In this document: positions 1 through 9,602 of the stretch, piece by piece | How positions within the stretch are numbered: position 1 is the stretch's first letter | How the letters are laid out: every line of letters begins with the position of its first letter | Source of the DNA: Osedax fenrisi | Lineage: Eukaryota > Annelida > Polychaeta > Sabellida > Siboglinidae | Direction: 5' to 3' | Assembly: GCA_964019155.1 (NCBI GenBank) | Contig: OZ025242.1 | Location: 1,829,694 to 1,893,693 of the forward strand | Length of the DNA: 64,000 nucleotides | The notes under the pieces: model-generated | Seen by the model: the letters and a program-made list of their open reading frames with translations, nothing else | Told to the model about the DNA's origin: nothing | Database searches by the model: none | Program-made: the position numbers and the translations under genes

Positions 1-775
1 AACCTATAGGTGTATAGGGTTAACCTATAGGTATATAGGGTTAACCTATAGGTGTATAGGGTTAACCTATAGGTATATAGGGTTAACCTATATGTGTATA
101 GGGTTAACCTATAGGTGTATAGGGTTAACCTATAGGTGTATAGGGTTAACCTATAGGTGTATAGGGTTAACCTATAGGTATATAGGGTTAACCTATAGGT
201 GTATAGGGTTAACCTATAGGTATATAGGGTTAACCTATAGGTGTATAGGGTTAACCTATAGGTATATAGGGTTAACCTATAGGTATATAGGGTTAACCTA
301 TATGTTTATAGGGTTAACCTATATGTTTATAGGGTTAACCTATAGGTATATCAGGTATACTATAGGTATATCAGGTATACTATAGGTATATAGGGTTAAC
401 CTATAGGTATATAGGGTTAACCTATAGGTATATAGGGTTAACCTATAGGTATATAGGGTTAACCTATATGTTTATAGGGTTAACCTATATGTTTATAGGG
501 TTAACCTATAGGTATATCAGGTATACTATAGGTATATCAGGTATACTATAGGTATATAGGGTTAACCTATAGGTATATAGGGTTAACCTATAGGTATATA
601 GGGTTAACCTATAGGTATATAGGGTTAACCTATATGTTTATAGGGTTAACCTATATGTTTATAGGGTTAACCTATAGGTATATCAGGTATACTATAGGTA
701 TATCAGGTATACTATAGGTATATAGGGTTAACCTATAGGTATATAGGGTTAACCTATAGGTATATAGGGTTAACC
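1..775. repeat. 21-bp satellite with 166-bp higher-order structure
   Basis: Tandem copies of a 21-bp unit built around GGGTTAACCTATAGG followed by TATATA, TGTATA or TGTTTATA variants. From about 301 onward the variants recur as a block with a 166-bp period: two units with TATGTTTATA, then two of AGGTATATCAGGTATACT, then plain units (block starts near 301, 467 and 633). Each unit contains the palindrome GGTTAACC and the hexamer AGGGTT, which is also a permutation of the animal telomere repeat. The array runs off the left edge and abuts the left arm of the large inverted repeat. The long open frame through it (CIGLTYR repeats) is an artefact of the period being divisible by three. Confidence 0.95.
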
Positions 776-2763
776 TATAGATATATAGGGTATAACTCTG
801 CGTATATTACGTAGATCTTACGTTAGGCTTAGCATTAATACATGTTGCACGGGTACACTGCGATGTCATACGCACACATACAGCTGTACACGTGATGTAC
901 TACTCGTGATGTACCTAAGGGACATACGGGTACATCACGCGATGTACTTATAGGTACAACACGTGATGGAGGTGCACTACTAGTGTACTACTGACCTTCA
1001 GAGTATCACGTGACACCGGGTTAGGGTAGGGTAGCGGCAATAGGGGTGACAGCAACATCCTCTAGCGGTACAGAAGCATACACTAACTCCTGTAGAATAG
1101 GTTATAGCGGGGAGGTATAGGTGGTACGTGGGGCGTGGTATAATAAGCATTTCATAATCTCGTAGATATAATAGTTTAATAGTTATTATAATAACTTTAA
1201 TTAACTTGATTACCTTATTATAAACTTCTTTAATAATCGTGCATACGTCTGTTTGTTATTGTTCTATTTATAAATATCGAATTTTAATTTTCGTTAAACG
1301 TAAACAAATAAATAAAAATTTGTTAAGGATTTTAAAATTCAATGTAATTTTCGATATATGCAACATATATGTCAATAAATATGCACAATGTGCGTTGCAC
1401 ATAGACCTATAGATATATACATGTATAATGTGTCACGTAATACATGCCTACTACATTACGTAATACACGCCTACTGCGTTACGTAATACCTGCATATACA
1501 AATAAATTATTTAATTAAATTATAATTATAAACATATATATATATTTATTTATTTTAGTTATTTATCGTTTCTGTTATTTTCTTTTCGTTTACACTTGTG
1601 AGATTGAAAAATGTACAAGTGTATAAATAAATAAATTACTTACTTACTTACTTACTATACTATCACATATCTATAGCCATGGTCATTCCTATTATTGTTA
1701 TTTTATTTTCTTATTAGATGATGATGATGATTTAAAATAACTCTTCAGAAATGTAGGACGAAGTCCTCAACTCGTGCTACCGATTTTACTCATAAGTTTG
1801 ATGAGTTGTATCCTGTAGGACATATGTCCTATAAGAGATATCACCAGATGACGCTTATAGGACATACGCTTACCAATTGAGTTATGCATCGTTACATTAT
1901 GTTTAGTAGTTTGAAATTTAATATTTGTAATAGAATTTGATTATAACAATTTATAATTATTAATATTTAATGATACCATGATACCATGATACCATGTGCA
2001 CATAATAGATAATTTAACTGAATTAACTTTATTGATGAGCAAACACGTAACATATTGCCTGTGTAGAGAATGTGATATTTACTTATCATGCTAGAGATCA
2101 TATTACATGAAAACAAGAGAAATTAAAAATAAAGAGAAATCATTTTTATTTCATTACGATTATGTTTTTATACAAATATTTAAAATATAAAAAATCTGTA
2201 TATTAGTGTAATTTGTACACATGTATTTGTGAGTATTTAAATTTAAAATAAAGTATATAGGTTTGATAATATTTGTATTAATGAAAATGTAAATGTTTAT
2301 AATAAATGAAAATAAATATTATAGGTTACTGTTAATATTTAATTAATTGTACTACTAATATGTTAATAAATAAATTATATAATTTATAAGTATATTTATA
2401 TTCTCCTATAATTGTACCTACTCTATCATACAAAATCAACATTTCCTAAATTTCACTCGAAACAACTTAAATGAAAATTACTAAAGTAATTCTAAAGCAC
2501 CTTAAGGTACCCACACAACAAACAAAAGCATCACATTGAAATAATCCATATACTAGATTAAATCAGAATGTATCCAACAAAGACCTCTCTAAAATATTAT
2601 TAGGTGTATGTATGGAGTTAAATATCGAATATATAGTTATTGAAAAGTAAGTACTCAAGACACTACCTTAGGAAACTCCTACTTCATCTTATGGTGCGTG
2701 TGTATTGTACAGTATGGTATATTACTTTATTTATACATAAATATACATACATATACTGTATAT
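775..2763 (+). repeat. left arm of giant inverted repeat
   Basis: This segment matches, as reverse complement, 11274-13126. Matching landmarks include CCTATAGATATATAGGG at the outer edge, the GGGTTAGGGTAGGGTAGCGG block near 1017 (partner near 12880), the GTACATCACGTG-rich block at 870-1010 (partner 12900-13020), the GGACATATGTCC block near 1820 (partner near 12293), and the inner end near 2700-2763 (partner 11276-11350). The arms differ by substitutions and indels; the left arm has an extra AT-rich and TTAC-repeat segment at about 1430-1660. It contains a SINE-like sequence also present in the other arm. No coding sequence is apparent inside. Confidence 0.9.
1715..1900 (-). mobile_element. 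tRNA-derived SINE-like sequence in left arm
   Basis: On the minus strand this reads GCATAACTCAATTGGTA (A-box-like) and further on a GAGTT..GGACTTCGTCC stretch (B-box-like), then CAGAAATG and an ATC trinucleotide tail. The right-arm partner (12238-12410) preserves the same features on the plus strand. The layout of tRNA-like head, short body and simple-repeat tail is that of a SINE. It must predate formation of the inverted repeat, or be part of the repeated unit. Confidence 0.45.
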
Positions 2764-2765
2764 AT

Positions 2766-3111
2766 TGCTAGTAGTAGTAGGAGTAGTAGTAGTAGTAGTA
2801 GTAGTAGTAGCAGTAGCAGTAGCAGTAGCAGTAGCAGTAGCAGTAGCAGTAGCAGTAGCAGTAGCAGTAGCAGTAGCAGTAGCAGTAGCAGTAGCAGTAG
2901 CAGTAGCAGTAGCAGTAGCAGTAGCAGTAGCAGTATCAGTAGCAGTAGCAGTAGCAGTAGCAGTAGCAGTAGCAGTAGCAGTAGCAGTAGCAGTAGCAGT
3001 AGCAGTAGCAGTAGCAGTAGCAGTAGCAGTAGCAGTAGCAGTAGCAGTAGCAGTAGCAGTAGAAGTAGCAGTAGCAGTAGCAGTAGCAGCAGCAGCAGTA
3101 GCAGTAGCAGT

Positions 3112-3170
<59 letters not shown>

Positions 3171-3399
3171 CAGTAGCAGTAGCAGTAGCAGTAGCAGTAG
3201 CAGTAGCAGTAGCAGTAGCAGTAGCAGTAGCAGTAGCAGTAGCAGTAGCAGTAGCAGTAGCAGTAGCAGTAGCAGTAGCAGTAGCAGTAGCAGTAGCAGT
3301 AGCAGTAGCAGTAGCAGTAGCAGTAGCAGTAGCAGTAGCAGTAGCAGTAGCAGTAGCAGTAGCAGTAGCAGTAGCAGTAGCAGTAGCAGTAGCAGTAGC

Positions 3400-3484
<85 letters not shown>
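2766..3484. repeat. 715-bp AGT/AGC trinucleotide-hexanucleotide array
   Basis: Uninterrupted trinucleotide array. It has AGT copies at both ends (2769-2808 and about 3402-3483), a core of alternating AGCAGT hexamers, and an inner pure AGC (CAG/CTG) run at about 3108-3168. Only a few point differences are visible (GGAGT near 2781, ATC near 2934, GAAGT near 3062). All reading frames are open (poly-Ser, poly-Val/Ala, poly-Leu, poly-Thr/Ala); I regard none as a gene. It starts immediately after the inner end of the left arm. Confidence 0.97.
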
Positions 3485-3540
3485 AATGTGCGTGACATGA
3501 GTAAAAGTAGTAAATGTGCGTAAATAACGCCGTTTGACGC

Positions 3541-3840
3541 ACGGCGTGCGTTGACCTACATAGCTATGCAGAAAACATATTACCTAACAATGTGTCCATT
3601 GTGTAGTTCGGTATCTATATGTTTTATTCAGTACGCCAGACACGCCGCTGTGTGCGACGCACAGTGTGCGTCGCACACTGTACGTCGTACAGTGTACGTT
3701 GACCTACATAGCTATGCAGTAAACAGGTTGTTTAACAATGTGTCCATTATGTACAATATATATATAGGAATGGTATATGGAATGATCCATTAAATATAAT
3801 GCAAATATTGGATGTAATATCAGATGATATGAATATCAAT
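3541..3840 (-). repeat. two diverged copies of a ~150-bp interspersed/tandem unit
   Basis: Contains GTTGACCTACATAGCTATGCAG twice (near 3550 and 3700) and AATGTGTCCATTRTGTA after each, with TTTATTCAGTACGCCAGACACGCC between. The same unit in opposite orientation forms the array at 22050-22405, and the flank (TGGTATATGG, TATCAGATGATATGAATATC, TTATATCGATGG) matches 21880-22000. A GC-richer palindromic piece (GTGTGCGACGCACAGTGTGCGTCGCACACTG) sits at 3649-3685. Confidence 0.75.
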
Positions 3841-4040
3841 TTATATCGATGGTAATAATAATATAGTATTATAATTAATCGATATTCCTAACAAATAAAT
3901 AATAAAATGATTGACAATTTCTACTTTGACAAATATCAGTTAACTTATCAGTTATTATTATAATTTATATTAGCTAGCTAGGTCTAAATCATACAAACAA
4001 ACACAAAAACTTGGTTCAAAACTTAGGAAACCTAAGTCAA

Positions 4041-4289
4041 TATGACTTAAAGGGGTTCACTACAATATTTTTCGGCAACTTACTGGAAATATTGTAACTT
4101 TAAAACCATTTTCTATCAAGTTGTAATGGGATAGCCCCTATAAAGTTATTATATTGCAGCAAGTTGCCGGAAGGTAAGGTGGTTTCCCACTAAAATTGTA
4201 ATTAACTTTATAGAAAATCGTTTTAAAGTTATAATATTTCCGGCAACTTGCCGGAATTACTTGTAGGGGGATCCTATCCCATTAAGTCA
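4041..4289. mobile_element. palindromic MITE-like element
   Basis: An imperfect inverted repeat with arms of about 75 bp. The left arm runs through TTCGGCAACTTACTGGAAATATTG and CTTTAAAACCATTTTCTA; the right arm is its complement (TAGAAAATCGTTTTAAAG, ATATTTCCGGCAACTTGCCGG). The spacer holds a third GCAAGTTGCCGG word. There is no coding capacity. The left flank also has a small hairpin (ACTTAGG/CCTAAGT, 4021-4037). Confidence 0.6.
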
Positions 4290-4499
4290 AACTTGCTTCA
4301 AATGTTAGTAACCTGTGATATCGAAAACAGATGGACCAAAATAATATTTCATGAATAATATTTCAGTTACATTTAAAAACAAATTTAGATTCAATAATAA
4401 TACCGTTTTAATATTACATACTTAAAATGTTTTATTAATATTGATGAATGTTCATATGTTCACTTGTTATATGTTCAATACAGTAAAACTAGTTAACAT

Positions 4500-5463
4500 G
4501 ATTAGTAATTGTAATTTACTATTATCTTATTAACAATAAATGGTCTAAACATATTATGACTCATTATTTGTATTCAAAAATTACAATATATTAATGATTA
4601 TAGATATTATTGTGATTTTAAAATGTTATTTAATATTTTAATTCCATAGATAATGCGGGTGTCCGTATTAGGTACTTACCTATATGAACTCTATATATAT
4701 GTTTATAACTTAATGAATATTTGATAACAAATATAGAAATTATATAAATAATTTTAGAATGCTTTATTTTTTAATAATATAGTGTTATATTTTATATCGA
4801 TACATTTGTATATTATTGAGAAGGTTTTAAGTTGACATTTTTTTTCATAAATTTAAAATCGTAAAAATATCACTTTATTGAATATATCAGCAAGATTTTG
4901 AAAAATTAAAAAATAAAAAATAGTTTTTTAGACTATATATATATAATTATGAATATTTTATTCATTAAACATTTTTTTGTAGGATTTATGGTTTCTGATA
5001 TACCGAAAGTGTCCGATTTCGGTTACTACCCCCTATAGCTCTATTATGATGTGTACATTCCCTACTTTTTATGTATTCGTTGGTTACTATTTTTATTTGA
5101 ACGTAAATTAAAATAAGAGATATAAGTCTGATTATCAATAGTAAAATATAAATGTTTCTATTTTATTAAAAATACGATAATCTATGATAAATAGAACAAT
5201 TCATAGATAGACCGGTTGTGGTTTAAAACCGGCGCCAAAAATCTATGACTAATAGGTTTATTCAATAAATAGTTTATTCAATATCGAAGCTCGCGCTTTC
5301 GTAGTTGAACGCCCGCCTCTAGATATAGGCGTGTCATACTAGATAAACTACGACTATAGATATACTACGGACATGTATGTCCTTAGTATATACTACGTGT
5401 ACAGTGTACAGTGTACACTGTACAATGTACAATGTACATGTAGTATATATCTATCTCTCTCTC

Positions 5464-5511
<48 letters not shown>

Positions 5512-6668
5512 ACGTATGTATATATATAGAGAGAGATATATATTACATGTATATTGTACACGTAGTATATACTAAGGACATACATGTCCGTAGTATATCT
5601 ATAGGCGTAGTTTATCTAGTATGACACGCCTATATCTAGAGGCGGGCGTTCAACTACGAAAGCGCGAGCTTCGATATTGAATAAACTATTAGTCATAGAT
5701 TTGGCGCCGGTTTTAAACGTGTTCTGATAGACCTATACTTGGGTATAACCAGGGAGTGGTAGGGGAAAGTAACCGAATACGGACAGTGCCCGAATATGGA
5801 CACTCTCGGAATCTCAGAAACCATAAATCCTACAAAAAAATGTTTAATGAATAAAATATTCATAATTATAAAAATAGCCTAAAAAGTATTTTTTATTTTT
5901 TAATTATTCAAAATATTGCTGATATATCCAATAAACTGATTTTTTTATTACGTTTTCAAATTTATGAAAAACAATTTCAACTTAAAACCTTCTTATGAAT
6001 ATACAAATGTATCGATATAAAATATAATACTATATTATTAAAAAATAAAGCATTCTAAAAATTGTATTTTTAATTTCTATATTTGTTATCAAATATTCAT
6101 AAAGTTATAATCATATATCTAGAGGTCATATAAGTTCCTAATACGGACACTCTAAATGTCTTAATACGGACACCCTGTAACCAATCAATGTGCAGCATAT
6201 GAACTATTCTGATTTTCATAAAAATCGCGTGCGTTATAATATTAATACTACCAATAAAGATAATTCTAAAAAATTTATTATTTAGATACTTAAATTGTAT
6301 TATTAATTAAAAAATAATAAAAATAAATAAAATATTAACTAATTAAATTACAATATATTTTTCATAATATTAATTATAAATAACGTATTTGTAATTTTTC
6401 TGATAGATTCATCAATAATATTTAGTTTATCTGGTGTTATATAGGGTTTCCGTATTATAACACAGGGTGTCCGTATTCGGACATGGGCACCGAATACGGA
6501 CACCCCCGTTATCTATGGAATTAAAAGATTAAATAACATTTTAAAATTACAATAATATCTATAATCATATAATATTTATATATTGTAATTTTTGAATAAA
6601 AATAATGAGTCATAAAAAGTGAAGACCATTTATTGTTAAAGTGTCCGTATTAGGTTACTTTCCCCTAT
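4500..6668. mobile_element. nested palindromic DNA-transposon-like complex
   Basis: Long imperfect palindrome. About 4505-5040 is the reverse complement of about 5760-6650, with an extra ~300 bp in the right arm (about 6180-6480). Termini and subterminal parts repeat GTGTCCGTATTAGGT and its complement at least seven times (near 4661, 5008, 5783, 6140, 6165, 6465, 6640). The right half alone, 5758-6668, looks like one element with ends TAGGGGAAAGTAACCGAATA and TATTAGGTTACTTTCCCCTA. A second palindrome (5205-5722) lies in the middle. No transposase is visible. The repeated GTGTCCG words recall the subterminal repeats of the pogo/Tigger-like element at 38596. Confidence 0.65.
5205..5722. mobile_element. 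inner near-perfect palindrome (MITE) with simple-repeat centre
   Basis: Arms of about 200 bp: the left reads GGTTTAAAACCGGCGCCAAA, AATATCGAAGCTCGCGC, CGCCCGCCTCTAGATATAGG; the right is the complement in reverse order ending GGCGCCGGTTTTAAAC. Around the centre are TGTACA-rich words (5398-5440), a CT run and a (GT)n run (5481-5508). The arms are much better conserved than the surrounding outer palindrome, so it is probably a younger insertion into it. Confidence 0.7.
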
Positions 6669-6855
6669 AACTTCAGATATATACATTAATAATATACATA
6701 ATACCAATTTATATTGTATTATAATAATTAATGTCGTATCTTATTAATTTAGAACATGGATATATTCAAATTTAGATTATTAATTAATTTGTTAATTTAC
6801 TGTTTATATAAATACGCCGTAAAAATAATCCCTCAAAATGCTTGAAGCCTATAGG

Positions 6856-6898
6856 CCAATATAAGTGTAACGCTAAACACGCCAGACTCTATAAAAGC
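6856..6898 (+). promoter_or_regulatory. H2B promoter elements (CCAAT and TATA)
   Basis: GCCAATAT at about 6856 and TATAAAAG at about 6891 precede the H2B start codon at 6947 by about 90 and 55 bases. Spacing and order are those of a compact core-histone promoter. Confidence 0.55.
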
Positions 6899-6946
6899 CG
6901 AAATACCACGCGGTTTATTAACAGTTATCATATTATATCGTACAAC

Positions 6947-7330
6947 ATGGTGTTTAATTCAACAGTAGGACACACGAATAAAGTCAAGAAGACAGTTAAG
7001 AAGTCTACCGAGACTACTAAAGTTGGAAACAAGAAACGGCACAAGAAAGGGAAGGAAACCTATAGCACGTATATCTACAAAGTCCTTCAGCAAGTACATC
7101 CCGGTACTGGAGTTACTGAAAAAGCAATGCGTATTATGAATTCTTTTGTTAACGATTTATTCGACTGTATTGCCAACGAGGCCGTTCGTTTATCTAAATA
7201 TAACAAGAGAGCTACTATTTCAAGCCGTGAAATTCAAACCGCTTGTCGTCTTTTATTTCCAGGAGAATTGGCTAAACATGCTTTGAGTGAAGGTACGAAA
7301 GCTGTCGCAAAATACACAATGTCTCGATAA
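6947..7330 (+). CDS. histone H2B
   Basis: Core histone H2B, which pairs with H2A in the nucleosome. The intronless ORF of 127 aa starts at the ATG within CAACATGG, about 55 bases after a TATA box; an in-frame upstream ATG-less extension is ignored. The N-terminal tail is Lys/Thr rich and unlike canonical tails. The histone fold is unmistakable: YIYKVLQQVHPGTG (canonical VLKQVHPDTG), AMRIMNSFVNDLFDCIA, ATISSREIQTACRLLFPGEL and AKHALSEGTKAVAKYT at the end. Notable substitutions are D to G in HPxTG and CRLLFPGEL for VRLLLPGEL. A consensus histone 3' stem-loop lies 126 bases downstream, so it is a replication-dependent gene. No other core histone or H1 gene is visible in the window. Codon use is AT-leaning compared with the other genes. 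Identification is certain; whether it is a variant H2B is open. Confidence 0.97.
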   Translation: MVFNSTVGHTNKVKKTVKKSTETTKVGNKKRHKKGKETYSTYIYKVLQQVHPGTGVTEKAMRIMNSFVNDLFDCIANEAVRLSKYNKRATISSREIQTACRLLFPGELAKHALSEGTKAVAKYTMSR

Positions 7331-7455
7331 ATTATATACATATCGATAACTAAATGTTACAATAATGTTATATATACAAATATAATTGGTGACTGAAAAA
7401 TTAAAAAAAACACAAAAAAATTACAAAATATAAAAATACAAAAATACTAAAAAAC

Positions 7456-7476
7456 GGTCCTTTTTAGGACCACCCA
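7456..7476 (+). terminator. histone mRNA 3' stem-loop
   Basis: GGTCCT, TTTT loop, AGGACC, then ACCCA: the conserved 6-bp stem/4-nt loop bound by SLBP, with the ACCCA flank. It lies 126 bases past the H2B stop codon. It replaces a poly(A) signal in replication-dependent histone mRNAs. A clear purine-rich histone downstream element is not obvious in the AT-rich DNA that follows. Confidence 0.93.
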
Positions 7477-7479
7477 TAT

Positions 7480-8137
7480 CCAACATGTTTATTAAAATGA
7501 TCATTAAACCTAGATATATAAAATAATATAAGTATATTATAGACATTATAATATTTTGTTTTAATCTTATATAAATAAATGGTTATATATTTAAAAAATA
7601 TATATATATATATATATATTAATGTAGTTTTCATAGCACAACGGCCTGTATTAAATTAACTAATCTATATAAATAAATTATTCCATATTATTTACATTTA
7701 AGACCTTTGAATTTATATTATGCTCTTTTATTTACTTCAACCCGAATTTATAAATACATTCGTATTTGACAAATATTTATATAGAAATACAATTAAAAAA
7801 TATTTTACAAATAAATATCTCAATTCAGATTAAAATATTATTAAATATATCCTACTGAAATATATTTTTTCAGAGTTCACAAAATTGCAAATGCAGATAG
7901 AAAGTAGACATCCTATTCTTAGTAAAATATATATATATATATATATATTTGATCTGATAACCATTATTTATCAACCAAAATATTTTATAAGTAAATAATT
8001 TATATATTAATAATAATAAGATTATAATTTATAATCTTAATTATATTTTGTATTCTTACATTGAAATATATTTATTGATAAATCACAATTATATTATTAT
8101 AATAACATAAATATATACTAACGTGTAATTTAATGAT
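7480..8137. other. AT-rich intergenic stretch
   Basis: Very AT-rich, with short (TA)n runs near 7600 and 7930. I see no coding, RNA or transposon signal. Confidence 0.6.
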
Positions 8138-8152
8138 GTATTACTATAATAT

Positions 8153-8466
8153 CATGGAGAGTACATATGACAAATAAAAAGCTATACGATAGAATCCCCA
8201 AAATTACAGTCTCAATACGAGAACAAATATTACGATTCGTCGGACATTGCTGGAGAAGTAAACTAGTGAAAGTGAACTAGTAAGCGATGTACTTCTCTGG
8301 CAACCGCTCAATGATCAACGACCCCGAGGACCACCAGCAACAGCTTTCATTGATCAATTGAGTGAATATACTGGATGCACCCTCAGTGAACTACCAAACG
8401 TGATGAGTGATATAGAAGGGTGGAGAAGATATGTCATGGACTGCCGAGTAAGCTCGACCTGGTAAC
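8153..8466 (+). pseudogene. 5'-truncated RTE-like LINE fragment with target duplication
   Basis: Translates, with interruptions, to the C-terminal end of the reverse-transcriptase protein of the full-length element at 54223-57524: IPKITVSIREQILRFVGHCW, then SDVLLWQPLNDQRPRGPP, FIDQLSEYTGC and finally VSSTW followed by TAA. A local duplication (AGTAAACTAGTGAAAGTGAA) breaks the frame near 8260-8282. It is flanked by a perfect 15-bp direct repeat, GTATTACTATAATAT, at 8138-8152 and 8467-8481, so this is a true retrotransposition product, truncated at its 5' end. The inserted sequence ends one base after the stop codon. Sequence divergence from the other copy marks it as an older insertion. Confidence 0.92.
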
Positions 8467-8481
8467 GTATTACTATAATAT

Positions 8482-9382
8482 GTTACTAATGTGGCTTACT
8501 AATGACAGTTGTGTGAACATTTTATTTAAGCTTGAATGATTTTATCATTTGCATTATGGGCAAGGAGTATATAATTAAATTTTACAAATAAATCGATGCA
8601 AAACTCTTTTTTAATGTAATGATTATAATACGATTATATTAAAGTTATAATATTATTAAATAAACTTTATATTATTTAGAATTTCGAAATACATAATATT
8701 GAAAAAAGTCTAAATTCTAACCTACTATATATATATAATCATTAAATTAAATAATTGATATATAAATATTGACATCATTATAAATTATTAATAATCTATC
8801 TCCTAATTATTATATTATATTATATAGCGATTAATAATGTAAAATAATATTTATATTTAAACCCTTATAACCAAATTTGATATTAATATTAATTACATTA
8901 ATTTAATAATACAATTATAACTTTCACAGATAATAATATTAGCTTATTATAATATAAGATAAATATTTCATATTATATTTTATATTATAAGTTAATAAAC
9001 TTTACAACACATTATATATTACTCTACATATTTCTATTTATAATGTATCTAAAATAAAAATGACATATATTATGATTTCACATCTGAACACATCTACCAT
9101 TAATTACGTGTGTCATTAGGAATATATATATAAGGTGATAACAACTTTTATTTATTAATATCGCTTTGATTATATATTATTTGAGTGGATTTATATCAAT
9201 AATATTATGTCTTAAATATTAATCGTATTAAACCAAATTGATCATTTAATATTATATAATTTATTAGAAATTTATAGACATTTTAATATCACATTTTAAT
9301 TCATAATATATGAAAGACATATATTGATCGTTTAATGATACTTATGATAAAATTGAAGTAGATTTAATATAAATAAATAAAC

Positions 9383-9430
<48 letters not shown>

Positions 9431-9480
9431 GAAGAATTTGTACACTGGTAGTGAATTCTATAAACGAAAGAAGCCTTGAT
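8482..9480. other. AT-rich intergenic stretch with (TA)n
   Basis: AT-rich, no supported gene; a pure (TA)n run lies at about 9389-9424. Confidence 0.6.
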
Positions 9481-9602
9481 AACGAAAATAAATAATGTTT
9501 AAAATGAAAAGCATACAAAAGTGATGAAATTATGAAAGGGAGATGCAGCTATAGTCATTATAGTCTTTGTAGTTGTTGTTGTGGTGAGTTCGCTTTTCAT
9601 TG

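Noticed and set aside
92..385. 97-aa frame of CIGLTYR repeats
   Set aside because: It is a product of the 21-bp satellite period; no start context or non-repeat sequence.
2698..3542. Long poly-Ser, poly-Leu, poly-Thr/Ala and poly-Val/Ala open frames on both strands
   Set aside because: They are translations of a trinucleotide array that is open in every frame; no non-repetitive coding sequence flanks it.
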